Assembly (NCBI GenBank): GCA_030998225.1
Contig: JAPYXD010000686.1
Span: forward strand, 2,232,001-2,296,000
DNA: 64,000 nt
Origin: Diplolepis rosae
Taxonomy: Eukaryota; Arthropoda; Insecta; Hymenoptera; Diplolepididae
Reading direction: 5' to 3'
A model generated the notes under the pieces. That model had not been told where the DNA came from. It ran no database searches and worked only from the letters and a program-made list of their open reading frames with translations. The position numbers were made by a program, and so were the translations under genes. Shown one piece after another: positions 54,301 through 64,000 of this stretch. Within the stretch, counting starts at the first letter, position 1. Every line of letters starts with the position of its first letter.

Positions 54301-55835
54301 TCGGCATAATTCCCTAAGACAGTTTCTAGACAGCATTTCACTCCATACTGGGTCAGTACTACACCAGTACCGCGCGAACGCTGGTCACAAATCTCTCAGT
54401 CGGCGTCTAGCCAGCATTTGACTCATACTGGTGCATTGCTATAACAATACCACGCCAACGCTCGGCATTAATCCCTCAGTCAGCTTCTAGACAGTATTTG
54501 ACTCCAAACTGGTGCATTATCATAACAGTACCACGCCAACGCTCGGCATTAATCCCTCAGTCGGCTTCTGGACACCATATTCCTTCATAATGGGGCAGTA
54601 CTACACCAGAACCGCGCCAACGATGGACATAAATCACTAAGTCAGTTTCTACACTGCATTTAACTCCATACTGGGTCAGTACTACTACTGGCGCATTACT
54701 ATAACAGTACCCGGCCAACGCTCGGCATTAATCCCTAAGTCAGTTTCTAGACAGCATTTGACTCCATACTGGGGCAATACTATACCAGTACAGCGCCAAC
54801 GCTCGGCATAAATCCCACAGTCGGTTTCTGGACAGCATTTGACTCCAGCTGGGGCAGTACTACACCAGTACCGGGCCAACGCTGGTCACAAATCTCTCAG
54901 TCGGCTTCTAGACAGCATTTGACTCCATACTGGGGCATTGCTATACCAGTACAGCGCCAACGATGGGCATAAATCCCTAAGTCAGTTTCTAGACACCATT
55001 TGACTCCGTACTGGGGCAGTACTATGACAGTATCGCGCGAAAGCTCGGCATAATTCCCTAAGTCAGTTTCTAGACAGCATTTGACTCCCTACTGGGGCAG
55101 TACTATACCAGTACCGGGCGAAATCTCGGCATAAATCCCTAAGTCAGTTTCTAGACAGCATTTTACTCCATACTGGGGCAGTAATATTCCAGTACCGTGC
55201 CAAAGCTAGGCATAAATCCCTAAGACAGTTTCTAGACAGCATTTGACTCCATACTGGGGCAGTACTATACCAGTACAGCGCGAACGCTCGGCATAAATCC
55301 CTAAGTCAGTTTCTAGACAGCATTTGACTCCATACTGGGGCAATACTATACCAGTACAGCGCCAACGCTCGGCATAAATCCCTAAGTCAGCTTCTAGACA
55401 GCATTTGACTCCGTACTGGGGCAGTATTATACCAGTACCGCGCGAGCGCTAGTCCGAAATCCCTCATACATCTTCTAGACAGCATTTGACTCCATACTGG
55501 GGCAGTACTATACCAGTACCGGGCGAAATCTCGGCATAAATCCCTAAGTCAGTTTCTAGACAGCATTTTACTCCATACTGGGGCAGTACTGTTCCAGTAC
55601 CGTGCAAAGCTAGGCGTAAATCCCTAAGACAGTTTCTAGACAGCATTTGACTCCATACTGGGGCAGTACTATAACAGTGCCGCGCCAACGCTCGGCATAA
55701 ATCCCACAGTCGGTTTCTGGACAGCATTTGACTCCAGCTGGGTCAGTACTACACCAGTACCGGGCCAACGCTGGTCACAAATCTCTCAGTCGGCTTCTAG
55801 ACAGCATTTGACTCCATACTGGGGCAGTACTATAC

Positions 55836-56756
55836 CAGTACAGCGCCAACGATGGGCATAAATCCCTAAGTCAGTTTCTAGACAGCATTTGACTCCGTAC
55901 TGGGGCAGTACTATACCAGTATCGCGCGAAAGCTCGGCATAATTCCCTAAGACAGTTTCTAGACAGCATTTGACTCCATACTGGGGCAGTACTACACCAG
56001 TACCGGGCCAACGCTGGTCACAAATCTCTCAGTCGGCTTCTAGACAGCATTTGACTCCATACTGGGTCAGTACTACACCAGTACCGGGCCAACGCTGGTC
56101 ACAAATCTCTCAGTCGGCTTCTAGACAGCATTTGACTCCATACTGGGTCAGTACTACACCAGTACCGGGCCAACGCTGGTCACAAATCTCTCAGTCGTAT
56201 TCTAGACAGCATTTGAATCCATACTGGGGCAATACTATACCAGTACCGCGCGAACGCTCGGCATAAATCCCTAAGTCGGCTTCTAGACAGCATTTGACTC
56301 CATACTGGGGCAGTACTATACCAGCGCCGCGCGAACGCTCGGCATAAATCCCTAAGTCGCCTTCTAGCCAGCATTTGACTCCATACTGGGGCAGTACTAT
56401 ACCAGTACCGCGCCAAAGCTAGGCATAAATCCCTAAGACAGTTTCTAGACAGCATTTGACTCCATACTGGGGCAGTACTATACCAGTACCGCGCGAACGC
56501 TCGGCATAAATCCCTAAGTCAGTTTCTAGACAGCATTTGACTCCATACTGTGGCAGTACTATACCAGTACCGGGCCAACGCTGGTCACAAATCTCTCAGT
56601 CGGCTTCTAGACAGCATTTGACTCCATACTGGGTCAGTACTACACCAGTACCGGGCCAACGCTGGTCACAAATCTCTCAGTCGGCTTCTAGACAGCATTT
56701 CACTCCATACTGGGGCAGTACTATACCAGTGCCGCGCAATCGCTCGGCATAAATCC
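55836..56756. repeat. 0.9-kb repeat, copy 2
   Basis: This is the partner of 50,380-51,300. Its last part, from about 56,440, is also repeated from about 63,352 to the window end. Private variants include CCAGCGCCGCGCG near 56,322 and CAGCATTTCACTCC near 56,693. Confidence 0.85.
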
Positions 56757-57088
56757 ATCAGTCGTATTCTAGACAGCATTTGACTCCATACTGGGTCAGT
56801 ACTACACCAGTACCGTGCCAAAGCTAGGGAGGAATTTCTCAGTCGGCGTCTAGCCAGCATTTGACTCCATACTGGTGCATTGCTATAACAATACCACGCC
56901 AACGCTCGGCATTAATCCCTCAGTCAGCTTCTAGACAGTATTTGACTCCAAACTGGTGCATTATCATAACAGTACCACGCCAACGCTCGGCATTAATCCC
57001 TCAGTCGGCTTCTAGACAGCATTTTCCTTCATACTGGGGCAGTACTACACCAGTACCGCGCCAACGATGGACATAAATCCCTGAGTCA
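56440..57088. repeat. 0.65-kb repeat, partner at the window end
   Basis: This block matches 63,352-64,000 at an offset of 6,912 bp. Shared marks include the rare GCCGCGCAATCGCTCGGC at about 56,730 and 63,642, the GGGAGGAATTTCTCAG monomer at about 56,828 and 63,740, and CCAAACTGGTGCATTATCAT. The repeat probably continues past the window edge. Confidence 0.82.
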
Positions 57089-60000
57089 GTTTCTAGACAG
57101 CATTTGACTCCGTACTGGGGCAATACTATACCGGTACCGCGCGAACGCTCGGCATAAATCCCTAAGGCGGCTTCTAGACAGCATTTTACTCCATACTGGG
57201 GCAGTACTACACCAGTACCGCGCCAACGCTCGGCATTAATCCCTAAGTCAGTTTCTAGACAGCATTTGACTCCATACTGGGGCAATACTATACCAGTACA
57301 GCGCCAACGCTCGGCATAAATCCCACAGTCGGTTTCTGGACAGCATTTGACTCCAGCTGGGGCAGTACTACACCAGTACCGGGCCAACGCTGGTCACAAA
57401 TCTCTCAGTCGGCTTCTAGACAGCATTTGACTCCATACTGGGGCAGTACTATACCAGTACTGCGCCAACGATGGACATAAATCCCTGAGTCAGTTTCTAG
57501 ACAGCATTTGACTCCGTACTGGGGCAGTATTATACCAGTACCGCGCGAGCGCTAGTCCGAAGTCCCTCATACATCTTCTAGATAGCATTTGACTCCATAC
57601 TGGGGCAGTAGTATACCAGAACCGGGCGAAATCTCGGCATAAATCCCTAAGTCCGTTTCTAGACAGCATTTTACTCCATACTGGGGCAGTAATATTCCAG
57701 TACCGTGCCAAAGCTAGGCATAAATCCCTAAGACAGTTTCTAGACAGCATTTGACTCCATACTGGGGCAGTACTATACCAGTACCGCGCGAACGCTCGGC
57801 ATAAATCCCTAAGTCAGTTTCTAGACAGCATTTGACTCCATACTGTGGCATTATCATAACAGTACCACGCCAACGCTAGGCATTAATCCCTCAGTCGGCT
57901 TCTAGACAGCATTTTCCTTCATACTGGGGCAGTACTATACCAGTACCGCGCCAACGATGGGCATAAATCCCTAAGTCAGTTTCTAGACAGCATTTGACTC
58001 CATACTGGGGCAATACTATACCAGTACCGCGCCAACGCTCGGCATAAATCCCACAGTCGGTTTCTGGACAGCATTTGACTCCAGCTGGGGCAGTACTACA
58101 CCAGTACCGGGCCAACGCTGGTCACAAATCTCTCAGTCGGCTTCTAGACAGCATTTGACTCCATACTGGGGCATTGCTATACCAGTACAGCGCCAACGAT
58201 GGACATAAATCCCTAAGTCAGTTTCTACACAGCATTTGACTCCGTACTGGGGCAGTACTATACCAGTATCGCGCGAAAGCTCGGCATAATTCCCTAAGAC
58301 AGTTTCTAGACAGCATTTCACTCCATACTGGGTCAGTACTACACCAGTACCGGGCCAACGCTGGTCACAAATCTCTCAGTCGGCTTCTAGCCAGCATTTG
58401 ACTCCATACTGGCGCATTACTATAACAATACCACGCCAACGCTCGGCATTAATCCCTCAGTCAGCTTCTAGACAGTATTTGACTCCAAACTGGTGCATTA
58501 TCATAACAGTACCACGCCAACGCTCGGCATTAATCCCTCAGTCGGCTTCTGGACAGCATTTTCCTTCATAATGGGGCAGTACTACACAAGTACCTCGCCA
58601 ACGATGGACATAAATCCCTAAGTCAGTTTCTAGACAGCATTTAACTCCATACTGGGTCAGTACTACTACTGGCGCATTACTATAACAATACCACGCCAAC
58701 GCTCGGCATTAATCCCTAAGTCAGTTTCTAGACAGCATTTGACTCCATACTGGGGCAATACTATACCAGTACAGCGCCAACGCTCGGCATAAATCCCACA
58801 GTCGGTTTCTGGACAGCATTTGACTCCAGCTGGGGCAGTACTACACCAGTACCGGGCCAACGCTGGTCACAAATCTCTCAGTCGGCTTCTAGACAGCATT
58901 TGACTCCATACTGGGGCATTGCTATACCAGTACAGCGCCAACGATGGGCATAAATCCCTAAGTCAGTTTCTAGACACCATTTGACTCCGTACTGGGGCAG
59001 TACTATGACAGTATCGCGCGAAAGCTCGGCATAATTCCCTAAGTCAGTTTCTAGACAGCATTTGACTCCCTACTGGGGCAGTACTATACCAGTACCGGGC
59101 GAAATCTCGGCATAAATCCCTAAGTCAGTTTCTAGACAGCATTTTACTCCATACTGGGGCAGTAATATTCCAGTACCGTGCCAAAGCTAGGCATAAATCC
59201 CTAAGACAGTTTCTAGACAGCATTTGACTCCATACTGGGGCAGTACTATACCAGTACCGCGCGAACGCTCGGCATAAATCCCTAAGTCAGTTTCTAGACA
59301 GCATTTGACTCCGTACTGGGGCAATACTATACCGGTACCGCGCCAACGCTCGGCATTAATCCCTCAGTCAGCTTCTAGACAGCATTTGACTCCGTACTGG
59401 GGCAGTATTATACCAGTACCGCGCGAGCGCTAGTCCGAAATCCCTCATACATCTTCTAGACAGCATTTGACTCCATACTGGGGCAGTACTATACCAGTAC
59501 CGGGCGAAATCTCGGCATAAATCCCTAAGTCAGTTTCTAGACAGCATTTTACTCCATACTGGGGCAGTAATATTCCAGTACCGCGCCAAAGCTAGGCATA
59601 AATCCCTAAGACAGTTTCTAGACAGCATTTGACTCCAGCTGGGTCAGTACTACACCAGTACCGGGCCAACGCTGGTCACAAATCTCTCAGTCGGCTTCTA
59701 GACAGCATTTGACTCCATACTGGGTCAGTACTACACTAGTACCGGGCCAACGCTGGTCACAAATCTCTCAGTCGTATTCTAGACAGCATTTGAATCCATA
59801 CTGGGGCAGTACTATACCAGTACAGCGCCAACGATGGACATAAATCCCTGAGTCAGTTTCTAGACAGCATTTGACTCCGTACTGGGGCAGTACTATACCA
59901 GTGCCGCGCGATCGCTCGGCATAAATCCCTAAGTCGGTTTCTAGACAGCATTTGACTCCATACTGGGGCATTATCATAACAGTACCACGCCAACGCTCGG

Positions 60001-60777
60001 CATAAATCCCTCAGTCGGCTTCTAGACAGCATTTGACTCCATACTGGGGCAGTACTATACCAGTACAGCGCCAACGATGGGCATAAATCCCTAAGTCAGT
60101 TTCTAGACAGCATTTGACTCCATACTGGGGCAATACTATACCAGTACAGCGCCAACGCTCGGCATAAATCCCACAGTCGGTTTCTGGACAGCATTTGACT
60201 CCAGCTGGGGCAGTACTACACCAGTACCGGGCCAACGCTGGTCACAAATCTCTCAGTCGGCTTCTAGACAGCATTTGACTCCATACTGGGGCATTGCTAT
60301 ACCAGTACATCGCCAACGATGGGCATAAATCCCTAAGTCAGTTTCTACACAGCATTTGACTCCGTACTGGGGCAGTACTATACCAGTATCGCGCGAAAGC
60401 TCGGCATAATTCCCTAAGACAGTTTCTAGACAGCATTTCACTCCATACTGGGTCAGTACTACACCAGTACCGCGCGAACGCTCGGCATAAATCCCTAAGT
60501 CGGCTTCTAGCCAGCATTTGACTCGATACTGGGACATTACTATAACAATACCACGCCAACGCTCGGCATTAATCCCTCAGTCAGCTTCTAGACAGTATTT
60601 GACTCCAAACTGGTGCATTATCATAACAGTACCACGCCAACGCTCGGCATTAATCCCTCAGTCGGCTTCTGGACAGCATTTTCAGGCAAAATGGGGCAGA
60701 ACTACACCAGTACCCCGCCAACGATGGACATAAATCCCTAAGTCAGTTTCTAGACAGCATTTCACTCCATACTGGGT

Positions 60778-61920
60778 CAGTACTACTACTGGCGCATTAC
60801 TATAACAATACCACGCCAACGCTCGGCATTAATCCCTCAGTCAGTTTCTAGACAGCATTTGACTCCATACTGGGGCAATACTATACCAGTACAGCGCCAA
60901 CGCTCGGCATAAATCCCACAGTCGGTTTCTGGACAGCATTTGACTCCAGCTGGGGCAGTACTACACCAGTACCGGGCCAACGCTGGTCACAAATCTCTCA
61001 GTCGGCTTCTAGACAGCATTTGACTCCATACTGGGGCATTGCTATACCAGTACAGCGCCAACGATGGGCATAAATCCCTAAGTCAGTTTCTAGACAGCAT
61101 TTGACTCCGTACTGGGGCAGTACTATGACAGTATCGCGCGAAAGCTCGGCATAATTCCCTAAGTCAGTTTCTAGACAGCATTTGACTCCCTACTGGGGCA
61201 GTACTATACCAGTACCGGGCGAAATCTCGGCATAAATCCCTAAGTCAGTTTCTAGACAGCATTTTACTCCATACTGGGGCAGTAATATTCCAGTACCGTG
61301 CCAAAGCTAGGCATAAATCCCTAAGACAGTTTCTAGACAGCATTTGACTCCATACTGGGGCAGTACTATACCAGTACCGCGCGAACGCTCGGCATAAATC
61401 CCTAAGTCAGTTTCTAGACAGCATTTGACTCCATACTGTGGCAGTACTATACCAGTACAGCGCCAACGCTGGGCATAAATCCCTAAGTCAGTTTCTAGAC
61501 AGCATTTGACTCCGTACTGGGGCAGTATTATACCAGTACCGCGCGAAAGCTAGTCCGAAATCCCTCATACATCTTCTAGATAGCATTTGACTCCATACTG
61601 GGGCAGTACTATACCAGTACCGGGCGAAATCTCGGCATAAATCCCTAAGTCAGTTTCTAGACAGCATTTTACTCCATACTGGGGCAGTAATATTCCAGTA
61701 CCGCGCCAAAGCTAGGCATAAATCCCTAAGACAGTTTCTAGACAGCATTTGACTCCATACTGTGGCAGTACTATACCAGTACCGGGCCAACGCTGGTCAC
61801 AAATCTCTCAGTCGGCTTCTAGACAGCATTTGACTCCATACTGGTTCAGTACTACACCAGTACCGGGCCAACGCTGGTCACAAATCTCTCAGTCGTATTC
61901 TAGACAGCATTTGACTCCAT
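60778..61920. repeat. 1.1-kb cassette repeat, copy 2
   Basis: This is the partner of 48,330-49,470, 12,448 bp away. A local difference is GCGCGAAAGCTAGTCC near 61,543 where the partner has GCGCGAGCGCTAGTCC. It is preceded by a monomer with an unusual substitution cluster at about 60,681. Confidence 0.85.
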
Positions 61921-63351
61921 ACTGTGGCAGTACTATACCAGTACAGCGCCAACGCTGGGCATAAATCCCTAAGTCAGTTTCTAGACAGCATTTGACTCCA
62001 TACTGGGGCAGTACTATACCAGTACCGCGCGAACGCTCGGCATAAATCCCTAAGTCGGCTTCTAGCCAGCATTTGACTCCATACTGGGGCAGTACTATAC
62101 CAGTGCAGCGCTATCGCTCGGCATAAATCCCTAAGTCAGCTTCTAGACAGCATTTGACTCCGTACTGGGGCAGTATTATACCAGTACCGCGCGAGCGCTA
62201 GTCCGAAATCCCTCATACATCTTCTAGACAGCATTTGACTCCATACTGGGGCAGTACTATACCAGTACCGGGCGAAATCTCGGCATAAATCCCTAAGTCA
62301 GTTTCTAGACAGCATTTTACTCCATACTGGGGCAGTAATATTCCAGTACCGTGCCAAAGCTAGGCATAAATCCCTAAGACAGTTTCTAGACAGCATTTGA
62401 CTCCATACTGGGGCAATTCTATACCAGTGCCGCGCGAACGCTGGGCATAAATCCCTAAGTCAGTTTCTACACAGCATTTCACTCCATACTGTGGCATTAT
62501 CATAACAGTACCACGCCAACGCTAGGCATAAATCTCTCAGTCGGCTTCTAGACAGCATTTTCCTTCATACTGGGGCAGTACTACACCAGTACCGCGCCAA
62601 CGATGGACATAAATCCCTAAGTCAGTTTCTAGACAGCATTTGACTCCATACTGGGGCAATACTATACCAGTACAGCGCCAACGCTCGGCATAAATCCCAC
62701 AGTCGGTTTCTGGACAGCATTTGACTCCAGCTGGGGCAGTACTACACCAGTACCGGGCCAACGCTGGTCACAAATCTCTCAGTCGGCTTCTAGACAGCAT
62801 TTGACTCCATACTGGGGCATTGCTATACCAGTACAGCGCCAACGATGGGCATAAATCCCTAAGTCAGTTTCTAGACAGCATTTGACTCCGTACTGGGGCA
62901 GTACTATACCAGTACCGCGCGAACGCTCGGCATAAATCCCTAAGTCAGTTTCTAGACAGCATTTGACTCCATACTGGGGCATTATCATAACAGTACCACG
63001 CCAACGCTCGGCATAAATCTCTCAGTCGTATTCTAGACAGCATTTTCCTTCATACTGGGGCAGTACTACACCAGTACCGCTCCAACGATGGACATAAATC
63101 CCTGAGTCAGTTTCTAGACAGCATTTGACTCCGTACTGGGGCAATACTATACCGGTACCGCGCGAACGCTCGGCATAAATCCCTAAGGCGGCTTCTAGAC
63201 AGCATTTGACTCCATACTGGGGCAGTACTATACCAGTACCGCGCGAACGCTCGGCATAAATCCCTAAGTCGCCTTCTAGACAGCATTTGACTCCATACTG
63301 GGGCAGTGCTATTCCAGTACCGTGCCAAAGCTAGGCATAAATCCCTAAGAC

Positions 63352-64000
63352 AGTTTCTAGACAGCATTTGACTCCATACTGGGGCAGTACTATACCAGTA
63401 CCGCGCGAACGCTCGGCATAAATCCCTAAGTCAGTTTCTAGACAGCATTTGACTCCATACTGTGGCAGTACTATACCAGTACCGGGCCAACGCTGGTCAC
63501 AAATCTCTCAGTCGGCTTCTAGACAGCATTTGACTCCATACTGGGTCAGTACTACACCAGTACCGGGCCAACGCTGGTCACAAATCTCTCAGTCGGCTTC
63601 TAGACAGCATTTGACTCCATACTGGGGCAGTACTATACCAGTGCCGCGCAATCGCTCGGCATAAATCTATCAGTCGTATTCTAGACAGCATTTGACTCCA
63701 TACTGGGTCAGTACTACACCAGTACCGTGCCAAAGCTAGGGAGGAATTTCTCAGTCGGCTTCTAGCCAGCATTTGACTCCATACTGGCGCATTACTATAA
63801 CAATACCACGCCAACGGTCGGCATTAATCCCTCAGTCAGCTTCTAGACAGTATTTGACTCCAAACTGGTGCATTATCATAACAGTACCACGCCAACGCTC
63901 GGCATAAATCTCTCAGTCGGCTTCTAGACAGCATTTGACTCCATACCGGGGCAGTACTACACCAGTACCGCGCCAACGATGGACATAAATCCCTGAGTCA
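63352..64000. repeat. Window-end copy of the 56.4-kb block, truncated
   Basis: This is the partner of 56,440-57,088 and is cut off by the end of the sequence. The match weakens over the last monomer, which has CATTTGACTCCATACCGGGG instead of CATTTTCCTTCATACTGGGG. No array boundary is visible here. Confidence 0.8.

Larger units (their letters stand above)
33411..61150. repeat. Dispersed TATGACAGTATCG cassette (ten copies)
   Basis: A monomer containing ATGACAGTATCGCGCGAAAG and then CTCGGCATAATTCCC occurs at about 33411, 39074, 40935, 43624, 45017, 48677, 50457, 55024, 59005 and 61125. In most copies it follows the CCAGCTGG monomer by about two monomers. It usually leads into CATTTGACTCCCTACTGG, then GGGCGAAATCTCGGC, then GTAATATTCCAG and GCTAGGCATAAATCCCTAAG monomers. 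The order is conserved but the spacing between cassettes ranges from about 1.4 to 5.7 kb, so this is not a regular higher-order period. Confidence 0.85.
32477..62750. repeat. Dispersed cassette marked by an 80-bp CCAGCTGG monomer
   Basis: A monomer reading GACTCCAGCTGGGGCAG in place of GACTCCATACTGGGGCAG, one base shorter, recurs at about 32477, 33222, 38163, 38895, 40756, 43445, 44838, 47753, 48498, 50278, 52155, 52640, 53373, 54101, 54845, 57353, 58081, 58826, 60201, 60946 and 62727; variants occur at 49307, 55734 and 59635. It is normally preceded by CCCACAGTCGGTTTCTGGAC and followed by a TCACAAATC tail. Five pairs are spaced 744-745 bp. The spacing equals nine monomers plus 16, which is the sum of a 98-bp monomer (+17) and this 80-bp monomer (-1). 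Confidence 0.85.
1..64000. repeat. 81-bp satellite array spanning the whole window
   Basis: The sequence is a continuous head-to-tail array of an about 81-bp monomer, seen from the regular recurrence of CAGCATTTGACTCCATACTG every 81 bases from first to last line. A canonical copy counted by hand has 22 A, 19 T, 17 G and 23 C. Most monomers are exactly 81 bp; 80-, 82- and 98-bp variants recur at defined places. Monomers differ mainly at the junction (TTCTAGACAGC, TTCTAGCCAGC, TTCTAGCAAGC, TTCAAGACAGC, TTCTTGACAGC), in the GGGGCAGTACTATACC segment and in the CpG-rich core. No unrelated insertion longer than a monomer was seen, and neither array edge is inside the window. This is the hallmark of eukaryotic satellite DNA; the family itself is not one I recognise. 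Chromosomal location cannot be read from the sequence. Confidence 0.98.
31860..64000. repeat. Right domain with TCACAAATCTCTCAG monomers
   Basis: From about 31,860 onward a monomer class with GGGCCAACGCTGGTCACAAA and then TCTCTCAG becomes common, often in runs of two to four (for example 34,100-34,420, 50,510-50,740 and 55,990-56,190). It is accompanied by CATTTTACTCC with GTAATATTCCAG, by CATTTTCCTTCATAC, by CCAAACTGGTGCATTATCAT and by GCGCTAGTCCGAAATCCCTC. Left-type GGGAATTAAACCCTC monomers were last seen near 37,230. The class change overlaps the 5.68-kb duplication, so the boundary itself has been copied. Confidence 0.8.

Noticed and set aside
1..64000. Many 60-133-residue open reading frames on both strands as protein-coding genes
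   Set aside because: All have a 27-residue period that mirrors the 81-bp DNA repeat. Opposite-strand frames overlap the same bases (for example 10,023-10,226 minus and 10,035-10,280 plus). Starts fall at a GGCAT-derived ATG inside monomers, and frames end at random variants.
1..64000. CRISPR array (short regular repeats)
   Set aside because: There are no unique spacers: the whole 81-bp period is repetitive and all parts align between units. No cas genes are present.
1..64000. Minisatellite inside a repeat-protein gene (tandem 27-residue domain)
   Set aside because: Indels of 1, 4, 13 and 17 bases are tolerated throughout, stops occur in every frame in many monomers, and no splice-flanked or non-repeat coding sequence is visible.
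1..64000. CENP-B box in the monomer
   Set aside because: I compared the CpG-rich core on both strands with the TTCG-N4-A-N2-CGGG core motif. The nearest string on the minus strand, GTTCGCGCGGTACTGG, lacks the required A and the CGGG.
1..64000. Telomeric or ribosomal DNA repeats
   Set aside because: No TTAGGG-, TTTAGGG- or TTAGG-type tracts were seen, and nothing resembling rRNA cores. The CCCTAA within ATAAATCCCTAAG is single per monomer and not tandem.

Overview
The whole 64 kb window is one uninterrupted tandem-repeat (satellite) array. The basic unit is about 81 bp, so roughly 790 monomers lie head to tail in one orientation, and the array runs off both ends. I found no protein gene, tRNA, rRNA, transposon, CRISPR array, origin, promoter or telomere repeat. 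Single-copy sequence longer than one monomer is absent. A typical monomer begins GACAGCATTTGACTCCATAC, continues GGGGCAGTACTATACCAGTA, then a CpG-rich core CCGCGCGAACGCTCGGC, and ends ATAAATCCCTAAGTC plus a TTCTAGA junction. A canonical copy that I counted by hand is 49% G+C. This organisation fits eukaryotic nuclear heterochromatin (centromeric, pericentromeric, subtelomeric or an interstitial block). I do not recognise the family and nothing identifies the host species.

The interest lies in the layers of higher-order structure. (1) Left domain, about 1-18.3 kb: four monomer classes in fixed order give a 324-bp tetramer. On top sit a 648-bp tandem duplication (4.18-5.48 kb), a nearly perfect 3.16-kb tandem duplication (7.65-13.96 kb) with a third rearranged copy at 1-3.96 kb, a 9.63-kb-spaced copy (4.83-6.15 versus 14.46-15.78 kb) and a 2.10-kb duplication (from 14.64 and 16.74 kb). 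(2) Middle domain, about 18.3-28.9 kb: more mixed monomers, with a 3,968-bp-spaced repeat and a three-copy 0.4-0.7 kb block. (3) A 5.68-kb tandem segmental duplication, 28.89-34.51 and 34.57-40.18 kb. (4) Right domain, about 38-64 kb: dispersed copies of a multi-monomer cassette marked by an 80-bp CCAGCTGG monomer, a TATGACAGTATCG monomer and a rare 98-bp monomer with a 17-bp internal duplication.

The 81-bp unit is exactly 27 codons, and the typical monomer has one minus-strand frame without stops. The many 60-133-residue open frames on both strands are therefore periodic by-products of the repeat rather than genes. All coordinates of large repeats were read by eye from shared rare variants and are approximate to tens of bases unless stated.
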